This document shows, in pieces, positions 23,985 to 32,328 of a stretch of DNA of 37,311 nucleotides (position 1 is the first letter of the stretch; each line of letters starts with the position of its first letter). The translations under genes and the position numbers were made by a program. This DNA is from Pleurocapsales cyanobacterium LEGE 10410 (lineage in GTDB: Bacteria > Cyanobacteriota > Cyanobacteriia > Cyanobacteriales > Xenococcaceae): contig JADEXJ010000051.1 of assembly GCA_015207195.1 (NCBI GenBank), positions 1-37,311 of the forward strand, written 5' to 3'. The notes below the pieces were generated by a model. The model worked only from the letters and a program-made list of their open reading frames with translations. It made no database searches and was not told the origin of the DNA.

Positions 23985-25601
23985 ATGGGAAAAAAAATAG
24001 CATTTCTGGTTTTTGGTTGGATGGCTTTGGCGATCGCTCCTGGTTGGGCTTTGAATGAGTCTCTGGGCGAAAAAGGGGTGAAGGCTCTGCGCTTGCATCA
24101 AGCTCCTTACAATTTGCTGGGTCGAAAAATTGCGATCGGTCAAGTAGAGGTGGGTCGTCCGACAAAATTCGGTACAGATAAAGCAGCTAACAGTTTAAAA
24201 ATGCTCTCCCCTAGAGCAGTATTTTATCGCGATCGCCCGCCTGTCGCCGACAAAAATACAGACGAACACGCCAGCATGGTTGCAGAAGTAATGATCGCCA
24301 GAGATAAACGTTTGCGGGGAATTGCACCCCAAGCAAGACTATATGCTTCTGCTATAGGTTCTTTGAGTGAGGGAGGACAACCTCAAGAATGCTTGGCAAG
24401 TCAACATATTGCCAAACAAAACAGCGGAGACGTAAGAGCAATTAATTTTAGCTTCGGCGAGTCATTAGAACGAGATGAACGAGATGATGCTTTGTTAGAT
24501 GGTAAAGCCTTACTAACTTCCTGTATTGATTGGTCGGCTAGACACCATAACGTATTGTATGTAATAGCAGGAAACCAGGGTAAGGGGGGAATTCCGATCC
24601 CAACAGATAATTTCAACGGAATTACCACTGCTTATACGAGGAAAAAACAGGGTGAATTTAGCAAGGTTGATTTTGCCAATTTGAGCGACCTGCCGATTGG
24701 TATAGGACGTAGTGTAATCAAAAAAGAAATTAATTTTGGTAACAGAAGAGCAATTAGCTTACTTGCCCCTGGAGGACGAATTTCGGTTTACGATCGCCAG
24801 GGAAAGATCGAACAAGTCAGTGGTACTAGCTTTGCTGCACCACATATTACAGGGGCAGTAGCCTTGTTACAGGAGTATGGCGATCGCCAGCTACACCAAG
24901 GACATAGAGCAGATTGGAGTTTGGCTTCTCGTCGTCACGAGGTAATGAAGGCAGTTATGCTCAATTCCGCCGATAAAATCGCTGACCCTGGTAATGGCTT
25001 ACTGCTTGATATGGCGCGAACCATTGTAGGAGAAAAAAACCATGGCTGGTTTGATTCTGATGCCTATGAAAATCCTCGTATTCCCCTAGATATTCAAATG
25101 GGTACGGGACAAATTAATGTTTGGCGGTCGTATCAACAGTTTAGCGCGGGACAACCTACTGCCAACAATGCTGTTGAGGCGATCGGTTGGGATTATGGCA
25201 AAGTATTGGTCAATAATTATCGCGAATACGAACTACAGCAACCCCTAGTTGCAGGAAGCCATGCTGCAATAACTTTAGTTTGGAATCGTTTGGTAACTCT
25301 TAACGACTTCAATCGTAACCAAGAATACGATGTGGGGGAAACCTTTCGCGATCGCGGTTTGAATAATTTAGATATTTATCTTTTACCCGTGGGGGAAGAG
25401 AGCAACATGAGAAACGTCTGTTCTTCTTCCAGTGCTGAAGATAGCGTAGAGCATATTTTTTGTCCTATCCCCACTACGGGACGCTATAAAATTCGCGTTT
25501 ACTATCGCCACCAGTTCAACGAACCAGAACAGTCTTACGGTTTGGCGTGGTGGACGGTAGCCAAAGGCGAGATGAGGAATAATACTAAATCTGATTGGTA
25601 A
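23985..25601 (+). CDS. secreted subtilisin-like (S8) serine protease
   Basis: The start is placed at the ATG at 23985: it gives a clean signal peptide (MGKKIAFLVFGWMALAIAPG, cut near WALN), whereas the longer frame from 23931 puts a repeat-derived stretch in front. The protein is 538 residues. Counted from 23985: His95 in DEHASMV, oxyanion Asn197 in AGNQGKGG and nucleophile Ser282 in SGTSFAAPHITGAVALL are present. The position of the catalytic Asp (usually D-[ST]-G) is read as Glu55 in IGQVEVGRP. A C-terminal beta-rich domain follows (about 400-520), with an EF-hand-like stretch NDFNRNQEYDVGETFRD and an ending that resembles a pre-peptidase C-terminal fold (GRYKIRVYY). Likely exported to periplasm or outside. 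Stand-alone gene. Confidence 0.82.
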   Translation: MGKKIAFLVFGWMALAIAPGWALNESLGEKGVKALRLHQAPYNLLGRKIAIGQVEVGRPTKFGTDKAANSLKMLSPRAVFYRDRPPVADKNTDEHASMVAEVMIARDKRLRGIAPQARLYASAIGSLSEGGQPQECLASQHIAKQNSGDVRAINFSFGESLERDERDDALLDGKALLTSCIDWSARHHNVLYVIAGNQGKGGIPIPTDNFNGITTAYTRKKQGEFSKVDFANLSDLPIGIGRSVIKKEINFGNRRAISLLAPGGRISVYDRQGKIEQVSGTSFAAPHITGAVALLQEYGDRQLHQGHRADWSLASRRHEVMKAVMLNSADKIADPGNGLLLDMARTIVGEKNHGWFDSDAYENPRIPLDIQMGTGQINVWRSYQQFSAGQPTANNAVEAIGWDYGKVLVNNYREYELQQPLVAGSHAAITLVWNRLVTLNDFNRNQEYDVGETFRDRGLNNLDIYLLPVGEESNMRNVCSSSSAEDSVEHIFCPIPTTGRYKIRVYYRHQFNEPEQSYGLAWWTVAKGEMRNNTKSDW

Positions 25602-25625
25602 AGGTCACTATCGTTGTTCTTTAAG

Positions 25626-25653
25626 TCCCCCAGACTTGGGGGATTTAGGGGGC
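25626..25653. repeat. palindromic interspersed repeat (CCCCCA ... TGGGGG type)
   Basis: TCCCCCA-GACT-TGGGGGA at 25626-25643 followed by TTTAGGGGGC. This form is familiar from many cyanobacterial spacers. It lies 25 bases after the protease stop; it could also serve as a transcription end, though no T-tract follows. Confidence 0.65.
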
Positions 25654-25735
25654 AATTTAAAGTAACTTCTACGAACGGGATTTAGTATAACTATTAAAAC
25701 CAACTCAGCTTTCCTCAATCCCTACACCCAACCCT

Positions 25736-26194
25736 TTATAAAGGAATTACCTGGAAGTCAACTGTAGCAGTAACCTCTGGATGCAGTCTAACCTCTGCCT
25801 GATAATCGCCAGTGGTGCTGATATCTGGAACTTCAATCCCGCGACGGTCTACCTCAATTCCCGCCTGCTGCTTGATCACGTCTGCTATTTCTTGATTCGT
25901 GACAGTACCAAAGATCGCGTTTTCTTCACCCACCTGTTTACGGATAGTTAATTTACCGATAGTCTTGAAAGCAACTTTTTTGTTTTCTGCTGCTTGTTTC
26001 TCGGCTAATTTTTGTTGTCTTTCTTTTTCTCTTCTGGCTTCAACCTGCTTGACAATTCCCTTAGTGGCAATACTAGCCAAACCTTGAGGAATTAGATAGT
26101 TACGTGCATAACCAGGGGCGACATCTACCAGATCGCCATTACTACCTAATTTGCTAACGCTCTGATTTAAAACTACGGGTATACGTTTTGCCAT
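25736..26194 (-). CDS. rplI: 50S ribosomal protein L9
   Basis: L9 binds 23S rRNA at the base of the L1 stalk and affects translational fidelity. The 152-residue protein has the N-terminal domain with VVLNQSVSKLGSNGDLVDVAPGYARNYLIP (read here in parts: GDLVDVAPGYARNYLIPQGL), the long connecting helix rich in Lys, Glu and Ala (about 45-75), and the C-terminal domain with FGTVTNQEIADVI. Length is standard. The ATG at 26194 is followed by the conserved KRIPVVL. It is transcribed alone; in several cyanobacteria it is near dnaB, which is not visible here. Confidence 0.97.
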   Translation of the reverse strand: MAKRIPVVLNQSVSKLGSNGDLVDVAPGYARNYLIPQGLASIATKGIVKQVEARREKERQQKLAEKQAAENKKVAFKTIGKLTIRKQVGEENAIFGTVTNQEIADVIKQQAGIEVDRRGIEVPDISTTGDYQAEVRLHPEVTATVDFQVIPL

Positions 26195-26388
26195 TTCTTT
26201 ACTTAAATTCTCCTATATCAATTACTTTGTAATGTGGCGACATCAGATCCCACTCAGAACTTCTTATTATATCAGTCAGACAAGCAGAACGCAGCTAGAT
26301 CTTCAGCTATTGTCTACTAGTTTTTCTGTTGCTAACTACTAAAATATTATTTTGCAAACGGTTTTCAATTGAAGTTGAGGAGGAAAAC

Positions 26389-26823
26389 TTGGCTGAGTTA
26401 AAAGGTAAATGTTTATGTGGCAAAATCCGTTATGAATATAATGGTGCAATGGGTAACTTAGTTCATTGCCATTGTTCTAGATGTCGCAAATGGCATGGCG
26501 CAGCATTTAGAAGTCGTATTGTAGTAAAGCAGGATGGCTATAGATTAATTCAGGGACAAGAATATTTAGCTCAATATCAGGCTACCCCCAATGTAATTAA
26601 AACGTTCTGTAAAAACTGTGGTTCGAGTTTAGCTACCATCTATCCTTTGAGAGACAATTTACTTGGTTTGCCTATTGCTGGATGTGAAGGAAAACTAGAC
26701 CGATATCAGGAGTTTCATATTTTTACAGACTCAAAAGCCCAATGGTGGCAAATTACCGATGATTCTCTTCAATATAAAGCCCTGCCAGCTAATAAAGAAA
26801 TAGTTCACTGTATAAATGATTAA
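26389..26823 (+). CDS. GFA family (CENP-V/Mss4-like) zinc protein
   Basis: The start is placed at the TTG at 26389, because GGAGG lies five bases upstream (26379-26383) and it yields MAELKGKCLCGKIRYEYNG, the usual family N-terminus; the frame extends 20 codons upstream to another TTG at 26329 with no ribosome site. The product is 144 residues. Cys residues in KCLCGKIR, HCHCSRCRKWHG and FCKNCGSSL are the zinc ligands of the GFA fold. Named after glutathione-dependent formaldehyde-activating enzyme; most members have no shown activity. It is convergent with gloB (42-base gap), which also concerns glutathione adducts, but the opposite strands argue against an operon. Confidence 0.85.
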   Translation: MAELKGKCLCGKIRYEYNGAMGNLVHCHCSRCRKWHGAAFRSRIVVKQDGYRLIQGQEYLAQYQATPNVIKTFCKNCGSSLATIYPLRDNLLGLPIAGCEGKLDRYQEFHIFTDSKAQWWQITDDSLQYKALPANKEIVHCIND

Positions 26824-26865
26824 TGAGTATTAATTCGATTTACTTGAGTCGATCGCACTCCAAAT

Positions 26866-27639
26866 TCAGAATCGATCTTTCATGCCTCGAATTCGTCCAA
26901 ACACTCTAGCTGGCTCTTTGTTTTGAGCTACAGTTTGCAAAGCAAGGGTGTCCCAACGTAAAAAAGGGTTGGTTTGCTTTTCTATACCCAGCAGCGAAGG
27001 TACAGTAGCAATTCCCTGTCTACGAGCCTGTTGAACTTCCCGATACCTATTTTGTAAATCTGTATTATTGCCGTCTACCGTTAGGGCAAATTTTAGATTG
27101 TTTAAAGTATATTCATGAGCGCACCAAACGCGAGTATTATCAGGAAGTTGACGTAGTTTGCCAATAGACTCCACCATTTGAGCGGGAGTCCCTTCAAAAA
27201 GTCTGCCACATCCTCCAGCAAAGACCGTATCCCCACAAAATAATTCCCCTGTTTCTTCCGAGGCTGTCGGAGGGAAATAGTAAGCGATGTGGGCGCGGGT
27301 GTGTCCTGGTACGAAAAATACTTGTCCGCTTCTATCGGCAAATTGTACCGTATCTCCTTCTTCGAGAAAGACCTGCTGGTGGGGTATTCTACCTCTATCT
27401 TCTGCACCACCATAGACACAGAGATCGGGGAAATGCTTGACTAGCTGTTTGTTTCCGCCAACATGGTCAGAGTGGTGATGAGTATTGAAAATAGCGATTA
27501 ACCGAGCATCAATTTCGGCTAGGTAGTCTAAAACAGGTTGAGCTACTGCTGGATCGACTACCGCAGCAACTTTTTGCTGGGGATCTGATAAAACAAAAAC
27601 GTAATTGTCTGATAAAACAGGAATGCGCTGAATTTTCAT
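26866..27639 (-). CDS. gloB: hydroxyacylglutathione hydrolase (glyoxalase II)
   Basis: GloB hydrolyses S-lactoylglutathione to lactate and glutathione, the second step of methylglyoxal removal. The 257-residue protein is a metallo-beta-lactamase-fold enzyme: THHHSDH at 53-59 gives ligands His54, His56, Asp58 and His59; FVPGHTRAHIAYYF and LFCGDTVFAGGCGRLFEG carry further ligands; the C-terminal glutathione-binding domain has VWCAHEYTLNNLKFAL and ends with the usual Arg/Lys-rich tail. Length is typical. ATG at 27639. It stands alone with a 298-base upstream gap. Confidence 0.95.
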   Translation of the reverse strand: MKIQRIPVLSDNYVFVLSDPQQKVAAVVDPAVAQPVLDYLAEIDARLIAIFNTHHHSDHVGGNKQLVKHFPDLCVYGGAEDRGRIPHQQVFLEEGDTVQFADRSGQVFFVPGHTRAHIAYYFPPTASEETGELFCGDTVFAGGCGRLFEGTPAQMVESIGKLRQLPDNTRVWCAHEYTLNNLKFALTVDGNNTDLQNRYREVQQARRQGIATVPSLLGIEKQTNPFLRWDTLALQTVAQNKEPARVFGRIRGMKDRF

Positions 27640-27937
27640 TTTGTAGTTGATTTTGAGGGATTGTACTCTCGACGTTTTTGGCTACTGTATTCCATCATAT
27701 TAGGGAAATATTGAATGAATTGACCAACGGCTAGTAGCTAGATGATCTGCGCTCAATTATTCCTGATTCCTAAATTCGCTGTGTTTTTGGGGGACAAAGG
27801 TTGTTCGTAAGCAAGAAGCGATCGCCCTGGCTGCCTGAGATTGTTTAGCTAATTTGAGATTGCAGGGTTAGCTGACTAACCTACAACAATATTTGCTCAA
27901 GACTATAGATCGATCTATTGATACTGTTTTCTAAAAT
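27640..27937. other. intergenic region between gloB and the ABC-like gene
   Basis: No gene seen in 298 bases. It is the shared upstream region of two divergent genes. It holds a TTGACCAACGG motif (27720-27730) and a perfect hairpin GGTTAG-CTGA-CTAACC (27866-27881) about 55 bases before the ABC-like start, which could be an operator or leader stem. Confidence 0.5.
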
Positions 27938-29992
27938 ATGCTTAATCGTTCTACCAATAAATTTCTCTTCTCTCTGGTAAAGAAAAAGCCTCTATATATT
28001 TTTTCTTCTTGGGCTTTAAATTTGGTTACTGCTATTTTAGACGTTGTTGCCACTCTCTTGTCAGTTCTAATTTTGGCTACCTTGCTAGGAGGAAAACATT
28101 ATTTATTCGATGCACCAACTATTGTTCAATATCTTCTTTCTTTATACGAAAATATTGCGATAGAGAACCGATTGCTCGTAATAAGTATCTCGACCGCTCT
28201 GATAATTATTTTAAAAAATATAGTTAATTATGCTAGCACGGTCATCAGCTTCAAATATACCAGAGATTTGGTATTTCAAATGAAAGCTCAAAGTCTAGAA
28301 TTACTTTGCAAAGTGGATATAGATTACTATTATAAAAACAAAGCGGGAGATATATTATTTAAATTTAATCGAGAAATAGAGCGCAGCGTTTTAGCAATCA
28401 AAAGCTGTCAAAATATATTTGTCATTTCTAGCATTATATTAATTTTTACTATTTTACTAATTGCTATTTCCTGGCAGCTAACCTTGATTTCTTTAATTTT
28501 AATTGGATTTATTATAATTGTTAACAGGCTGCTTGTTAGTTGCTCAAAAAAATCTAGAATTAATCTATTGCAAGAATCAAGATTTTCTAATCGCCAATTA
28601 ATAAATTTTTTAACAGGTATTCGTTTAATCAAAAGTGTTGCCAATGAATTAGGAGAGTATCAAGCAATCAAGCGATCGCTTGAAGATAAGACGCGCAGCC
28701 AGCTAAATGCTCAATTAGTTTCGGCAACAGTTAATCCTGTAACCGAAGTTGCCGTAATAACTGTGGTTATAGGTTTAATTTTGGCAGAACATTATTGGTA
28801 TTTTCAATCAATACAAGAAGTTTCTTTTTTTATAATATATTTAGTAATTTTTTTGAGGTTACTATCTTTTATTCAACAGCTGAATAATGCTCGTGTTCAA
28901 TTTGTTGGTAACCTACCCAGCGTAAAAGTGGTAGCGAATTTTTTAACTGAATCAAATAGATCTATTATAAAATCTGGTACGGTTGCTTTTAATAAATTGC
29001 AAAGAGGGATTGAGTTTCACAACGTGACTTTTGCTTATCCCGACCGCCCCAACCTAGCTTTAGATCAAATCAAGATTAAAATTAATTCAGGTCAAACTAT
29101 TGCTGTACTCAGCTCTAATCAATTTAGCAAATCTGCAATTTCTGATTTGCTAATTAGATTTTATGACCCCGCTCAAGGCAAAATTACATTAGATGGAAAA
29201 AACCTTAAAGATTATGAACTGAACAGTCTAAGAAAAGCTATAGCTGTAGTGAGTCAAGATACCTTTATATTTAACAATTCTCTAGCCTATAATCTTACTT
29301 ATGGCTTGAAAAATATTAGTAAAACCGAGCTTATTGCAGCTGCAAAAAAAGCCAGAATATTTCAGTTTGCCAACCATCTACCTGAAGGATTCGCTACAGA
29401 AGTTGGCGATCGCGGAGTAGTTCTTTCTCAGAAGCTCAAACAAAAAATTGGCATTGCCAGAGCTTTTTTACGTAATCCTGAGATTGTTATTTTGAATGAA
29501 CCCAATAGTATCTTAAATTCACCAGACCCCTCCGTTGAAGAAGCAATTGAGACATTGTGTTGCGATCGCACTACTTTAATTCTTACCAGGCATCCAGCTA
29601 CGGCAAAAAAAGCCGATCTAATCGTTGTTTTGGACAGAGGTATAGTCAGGGAAACGGGGACTCATAAAAAATTGCTTCAGCAGGGTAATATTTACCAGCG
29701 TTTGTATTCCGCACAGTTTAAAACAAGCCAGCAATTTCGCCAACACAAGCTAGCTCAAAAAATTGCTCGTAAATTAGCTCGTCAAACTAATAGTAATCTT
29801 TCCTGGGATCAGAGTAAACTTGATGCTCTACTAAGCTGGCTCCAGTTAGTCAATGAAAGTTTATTGGAAGATGAGCAGTTAGAAAACAAAATCCTCGATC
29901 AATCATATCAGTCGGCAAAAAATACTTTAGCTAGCCTGAAAGAATATGAAAGTAAGATTTCTCAAGAATTAAAGGATCCTGATAATGATTAA
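27938..29992 (+). CDS. ABC exporter-like protein with degenerate ATPase motifs
   Basis: A 684-residue half-transporter of the exporter type: transmembrane domain at about 15-330 with six hydrophobic segments, nucleotide-binding domain at about 350-590, and a charged C-terminal extension of about 90 residues (IARKLARQTNSN ... KISQELKDPDND). The NBD is recognisable (FAYPDRPNLAL, LIRFYDPAQGKITLDGKNL, AVVSQDTFIFNNSL) but key motifs are eroded: Walker A reads SSNQFSKSA at 392-400 (Lys398 kept, glycines lost), the signature is LSQKL at 496-500 instead of LSGGQ, and Walker B ends ILNEP with Asn520 for Asp (Glu521 kept). His552 of the H-loop remains. The frame is intact, so it is maintained as a protein, probably with little or no ATPase of its own. 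Substrate unknown. Confidence 0.85.
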   Translation: MLNRSTNKFLFSLVKKKPLYIFSSWALNLVTAILDVVATLLSVLILATLLGGKHYLFDAPTIVQYLLSLYENIAIENRLLVISISTALIIILKNIVNYASTVISFKYTRDLVFQMKAQSLELLCKVDIDYYYKNKAGDILFKFNREIERSVLAIKSCQNIFVISSIILIFTILLIAISWQLTLISLILIGFIIIVNRLLVSCSKKSRINLLQESRFSNRQLINFLTGIRLIKSVANELGEYQAIKRSLEDKTRSQLNAQLVSATVNPVTEVAVITVVIGLILAEHYWYFQSIQEVSFFIIYLVIFLRLLSFIQQLNNARVQFVGNLPSVKVVANFLTESNRSIIKSGTVAFNKLQRGIEFHNVTFAYPDRPNLALDQIKIKINSGQTIAVLSSNQFSKSAISDLLIRFYDPAQGKITLDGKNLKDYELNSLRKAIAVVSQDTFIFNNSLAYNLTYGLKNISKTELIAAAKKARIFQFANHLPEGFATEVGDRGVVLSQKLKQKIGIARAFLRNPEIVILNEPNSILNSPDPSVEEAIETLCCDRTTLILTRHPATAKKADLIVVLDRGIVRETGTHKKLLQQGNIYQRLYSAQFKTSQQFRQHKLAQKIARKLARQTNSNLSWDQSKLDALLSWLQLVNESLLEDEQLENKILDQSYQSAKNTLASLKEYESKISQELKDPDND

Positions 29993-30053
29993 TATCTAAC
30001 CTAGAGTAGCTTCGTTTAAATCATATAGTTCCTAGTTTTTGGCGTGTTTCAAT

Positions 30054-30076
30054 GATCGAGGCTTCAAGCCTCGATC
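30054..30076. repeat. perfect 23-base palindrome at convergent gene ends
   Basis: GATCGAGGCTT-C-AAGCCTCGATC, eleven pairs around a single central base. It contains the TGA stop (30064-30066) of the acetyltransferase gene and lies 61 bases after the ABC-like gene. No T-tract on either side, so it may be a transcript-end stabiliser or a protein site rather than a simple terminator. Confidence 0.75.
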
Positions 30077-30555
30077 GCTGCTAGGTTTTGTAAAGCATCT
30101 TTTGTTACCCGACAAGTACGCCAGTCAGGTAATACTTTTGCTCCCATACTCTGATAAAAAGCGATCGCATTCTCATTCCAATCTAAAACACTCCACTCTA
30201 ATCGTCCTGCGTTCCTTTCTACCGCAAGTTGAGCCAGATAAGACAGCATCGCCTTACCAATACCTTGGCGACGATATTCGGGTAAGACAAACAAATCTTC
30301 AAGATAGATGCCAGGTTTGGTCAAAAAAGTCGAATAATTAGAATGAAACAGAGCAAAGCCGACAATCTCATCTTTCCATTCTGCTACTATTGCCTCAGCA
30401 TAAACCCGTCCACCGAACAGATGTTCTTGCAAATCTTGGGCTGTCCCCGTAACTTGGTGACTTAGCTTTTCATACTCCGCTAACGCTTGAATTAAACGAA
30501 AAATTTGTGGTACATCATTGACAATGCTAAGACGAATCTTAAATTTTGAGGTCAT
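30064..30555 (-). CDS. GNAT family N-acetyltransferase
   Basis: A 163-residue GCN5-related acetyltransferase. The acetyl-CoA pyrophosphate loop is RRQGIG at 95-100, preceded by the strand LEDLFVLPEY and followed by the helix KAMLSYLAQLAVER. The C-terminal WSVLDWNENAIAFYQSMGAK resembles spermidine/diamine acetyltransferase-like members. The substrate could be a polyamine, amino acid derivative or other amine; sequence alone does not decide. The ATG at 30555 gives a typical N-terminus (IRLSIVNDVPQIFRLIQALAEYE). It is convergent with the ABC-like gene, with a perfect palindrome across its stop codon. Confidence 0.9.
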   Translation of the reverse strand: MTSKFKIRLSIVNDVPQIFRLIQALAEYEKLSHQVTGTAQDLQEHLFGGRVYAEAIVAEWKDEIVGFALFHSNYSTFLTKPGIYLEDLFVLPEYRRQGIGKAMLSYLAQLAVERNAGRLEWSVLDWNENAIAFYQSMGAKVLPDWRTCRVTKDALQNLAAIEA

Positions 30556-30748
30556 GGATTTTTTTCAGATTAACTAAAAAGATAAAAAGTTTAATATTGT
30601 TTTAATGAAAGTAAAATTTCTCCAAAAATTGCCAGTTTAAAATCTGTCACTCAAAATAACTACCAGAAATAAAACATTGGATAATGTATATTATCTGGCT
30701 AATTCAGTTATATACAAAAATTAGCTTTTAACGTGTGGTGTGAAAAAT

Positions 30749-31534
30749 ATGAATCTTAAAAAAACTGTTCTTTTGGCAACTCTTTTGTCCGCTTTTCCCT
30801 TGGCTGGAATCCAGGCACAAGATTTAGACAATTATCAGGTAGGTTGCAACGCTGGTGCTGAGTGCAATGATTTTGTCGGCAGTTACGAACAAGCTGATGG
30901 TGACGAAGTAGCCCAAGTTCGTCGCCGTCGAACCAGAACTCGTCGTACTCGTCGCACCGATACTAAATATTATGTAGGTGGTACCCTTGGCATCTTCTTC
31001 CCTAGTGAAGTTGAAGACCTTCAAGTCTTAGCAGATACAGTTGACCCTGGGACTGGCTTTGGTGGCAGCCTCTATGGTGGTTACAAATTTAACCAATATA
31101 TTAGTGCTGATATCGAAGGGTTAATCTTTTTTGGCGATGCAGAACCTCTCGACTCTTCCTATACTTCCTATGGTTTTTTCGTGAATCCTAGGTTTACTTA
31201 TACTTTCGAGCGGGATACCCTAAGTGACAATTTGAGTGGTCTGTATGTATTTGCTAGTCCTGGCATCGGAATAGCTGGTCTTGATTTTGGAGACGACCTT
31301 GGTGATACTTTAGAACCATCAGACAATGACTCTGGTAGTGGATTTGCTTTCCAAATCAAAGCTGGTGCAGGTTATCCCGTATCAGACAAGATTGATATTA
31401 TCGGACAGGTAAGATACCTGAATGCCTTGGATGCCTTTGAAGTAACCGAAGTTGGAGTTGATGGCATAACAAGCACCGAAGATCAAGGGTTTGATGCTTT
31501 CTCAGTAGAGCTAGGAGCTAACTACAAGTTTTAA
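30749..31534 (+). CDS. outer-membrane beta-barrel protein (opacity/OmpA-like) with Arg-rich segment
   Basis: The start is taken at the ATG at 30749 because it gives a normal signal peptide (MNLKKTVLLATLLSAFPLAG then IQAQ, cut before DLDN); a GTG at 30740 would add three residues. The product is 261 residues. After the signal comes an acidic linker with Cys33 and Cys39, then an unusual run with nine Arg in twelve residues (58-69, R and T only), then an eight-stranded-barrel-like region: YYVGGTLGIFFP, GFGGSLYGGYKF, SADIEGLIFF, YGFFVNPRFTY, GLYVFASPGIGIAG, FAFQIKAGAGYPV, DIIGQVRYL, ending in Phe (ELGANYKF), as outer-membrane barrels do. A strong terminator follows; the gene is monocistronic. Confidence 0.8.
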   Translation: MNLKKTVLLATLLSAFPLAGIQAQDLDNYQVGCNAGAECNDFVGSYEQADGDEVAQVRRRRTRTRRTRRTDTKYYVGGTLGIFFPSEVEDLQVLADTVDPGTGFGGSLYGGYKFNQYISADIEGLIFFGDAEPLDSSYTSYGFFVNPRFTYTFERDTLSDNLSGLYVFASPGIGIAGLDFGDDLGDTLEPSDNDSGSGFAFQIKAGAGYPVSDKIDIIGQVRYLNALDAFEVTEVGVDGITSTEDQGFDAFSVELGANYKF

Positions 31535-31564
31535 TTTGTTGGAGAAAACCAGGCTTGATAGCAG

Positions 31565-31605
31565 GGAGGTAGCAAAATTACTTTGTTTACCTCCTTGTTT
31601 TTTTT
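31565..31605 (+). terminator. intrinsic terminator of the outer-membrane protein gene
   Basis: GGAGGTA (31565-31571) pairs with TACCTCC (31588-31594), with an additional inner CAAA/TTTG pair, followed by TTG and a run of eight T. Clear rho-independent form, 30 bases after the stop codon. Confidence 0.85.
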
Positions 31606-31754
31606 GCTTGCGGGGTTGACTGGTTGATTACTGCCAGATAAGTAGGTGGGGGTAATTAAATAGAAGATAATTGGTCAGCTTGGGGAGATAGGGAAGAAAC
31701 AAGATGTTTGGTTGTGATAAATTATTGTGCCTACCTACTTATCTATAGCTACAT

Positions 31755-32192
31755 CTATTCTAAATACTTTTGTACGACTTCCCAGCCCGTCCAAGATACA
31801 TAGATTAAGCCAATAAATAAAATAGCGTTGATGCTCACATGAAGCGATCGCGCCCAGGAATTGCGAACGCTAATTTGATTAGCACTCCAAGCAGAAAGAC
31901 AGATTAGTCCCACCACAAATAAACCTGCCCACAGGTGAGGAGAATGACCCAGGCTGCCATAATACCCCACCGTTCCGACTACACCAATTGCCAACAGTAA
32001 CAAAACCAAAAAGACAATAATTATTCCACCAACGTAGTGAGCATCCCTGAGCCAGGATGGGCGACCAATTTTGGCAGCACGCCCATAAAACATCCAACTT
32101 CCCGAAAGCAGAAGCAGAAGATAAAAGGCGATCGCTCCCCCCATCGCCCAAGCAGCTATTTTCCATAGCCATAGAAAAGATGGTAAATCCAA
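31755..32192 (-). CDS. DUF4079 family membrane protein
   Basis: A 145-residue integral membrane protein with four predicted transmembrane helices at about 13-33, 52-75, 84-103 and 116-138. His residues in the helices or loops (RDAHYVGGI, GHSPHLWAG, SLHVSINA) resemble the haem-ligand spacing of cytochrome b561-type four-helix proteins, but haem binding is only a suggestion. The family is DUF4079, seen in cyanobacteria and algae; function unknown. The start is a TTG at 32192 (MDLPSFLWLWKIAAW); an in-frame stop lies six codons upstream and no ATG is available. It follows the DUF1830 gene on the same strand by 136 bases, with a terminator between them. Confidence 0.8.
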   Translation of the reverse strand: MDLPSFLWLWKIAAWAMGGAIAFYLLLLLSGSWMFYGRAAKIGRPSWLRDAHYVGGIIIVFLVLLLLAIGVVGTVGYYGSLGHSPHLWAGLFVVGLICLSAWSANQISVRNSWARSLHVSINAILFIGLIYVSWTGWEVVQKYLE

Positions 32193-32242
32193 ATTTATTG
32201 TTAGAGTATTACTTTATACCAGGTTTGATTCTATTTAAGTAT

Positions 32243-32274
32243 AAACACAAAAGGGTTACCAATTTTGGCAACCC
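32243..32274 (-). terminator. terminator after the DUF1830 gene (minus strand)
   Basis: On the minus strand GGGTTGCC pairs with GGTAACCC (32267-32274 with 32253-32260, one mismatch) followed by TTTTGTGTTT. It separates the DUF1830 gene from the DUF4079 gene. Confidence 0.6.
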
Positions 32275-32328
32275 CTCAAATTATTTTTGATATTTGTTTA
32301 TAAAAAAGTTGTTAATTGATTAATTTTT

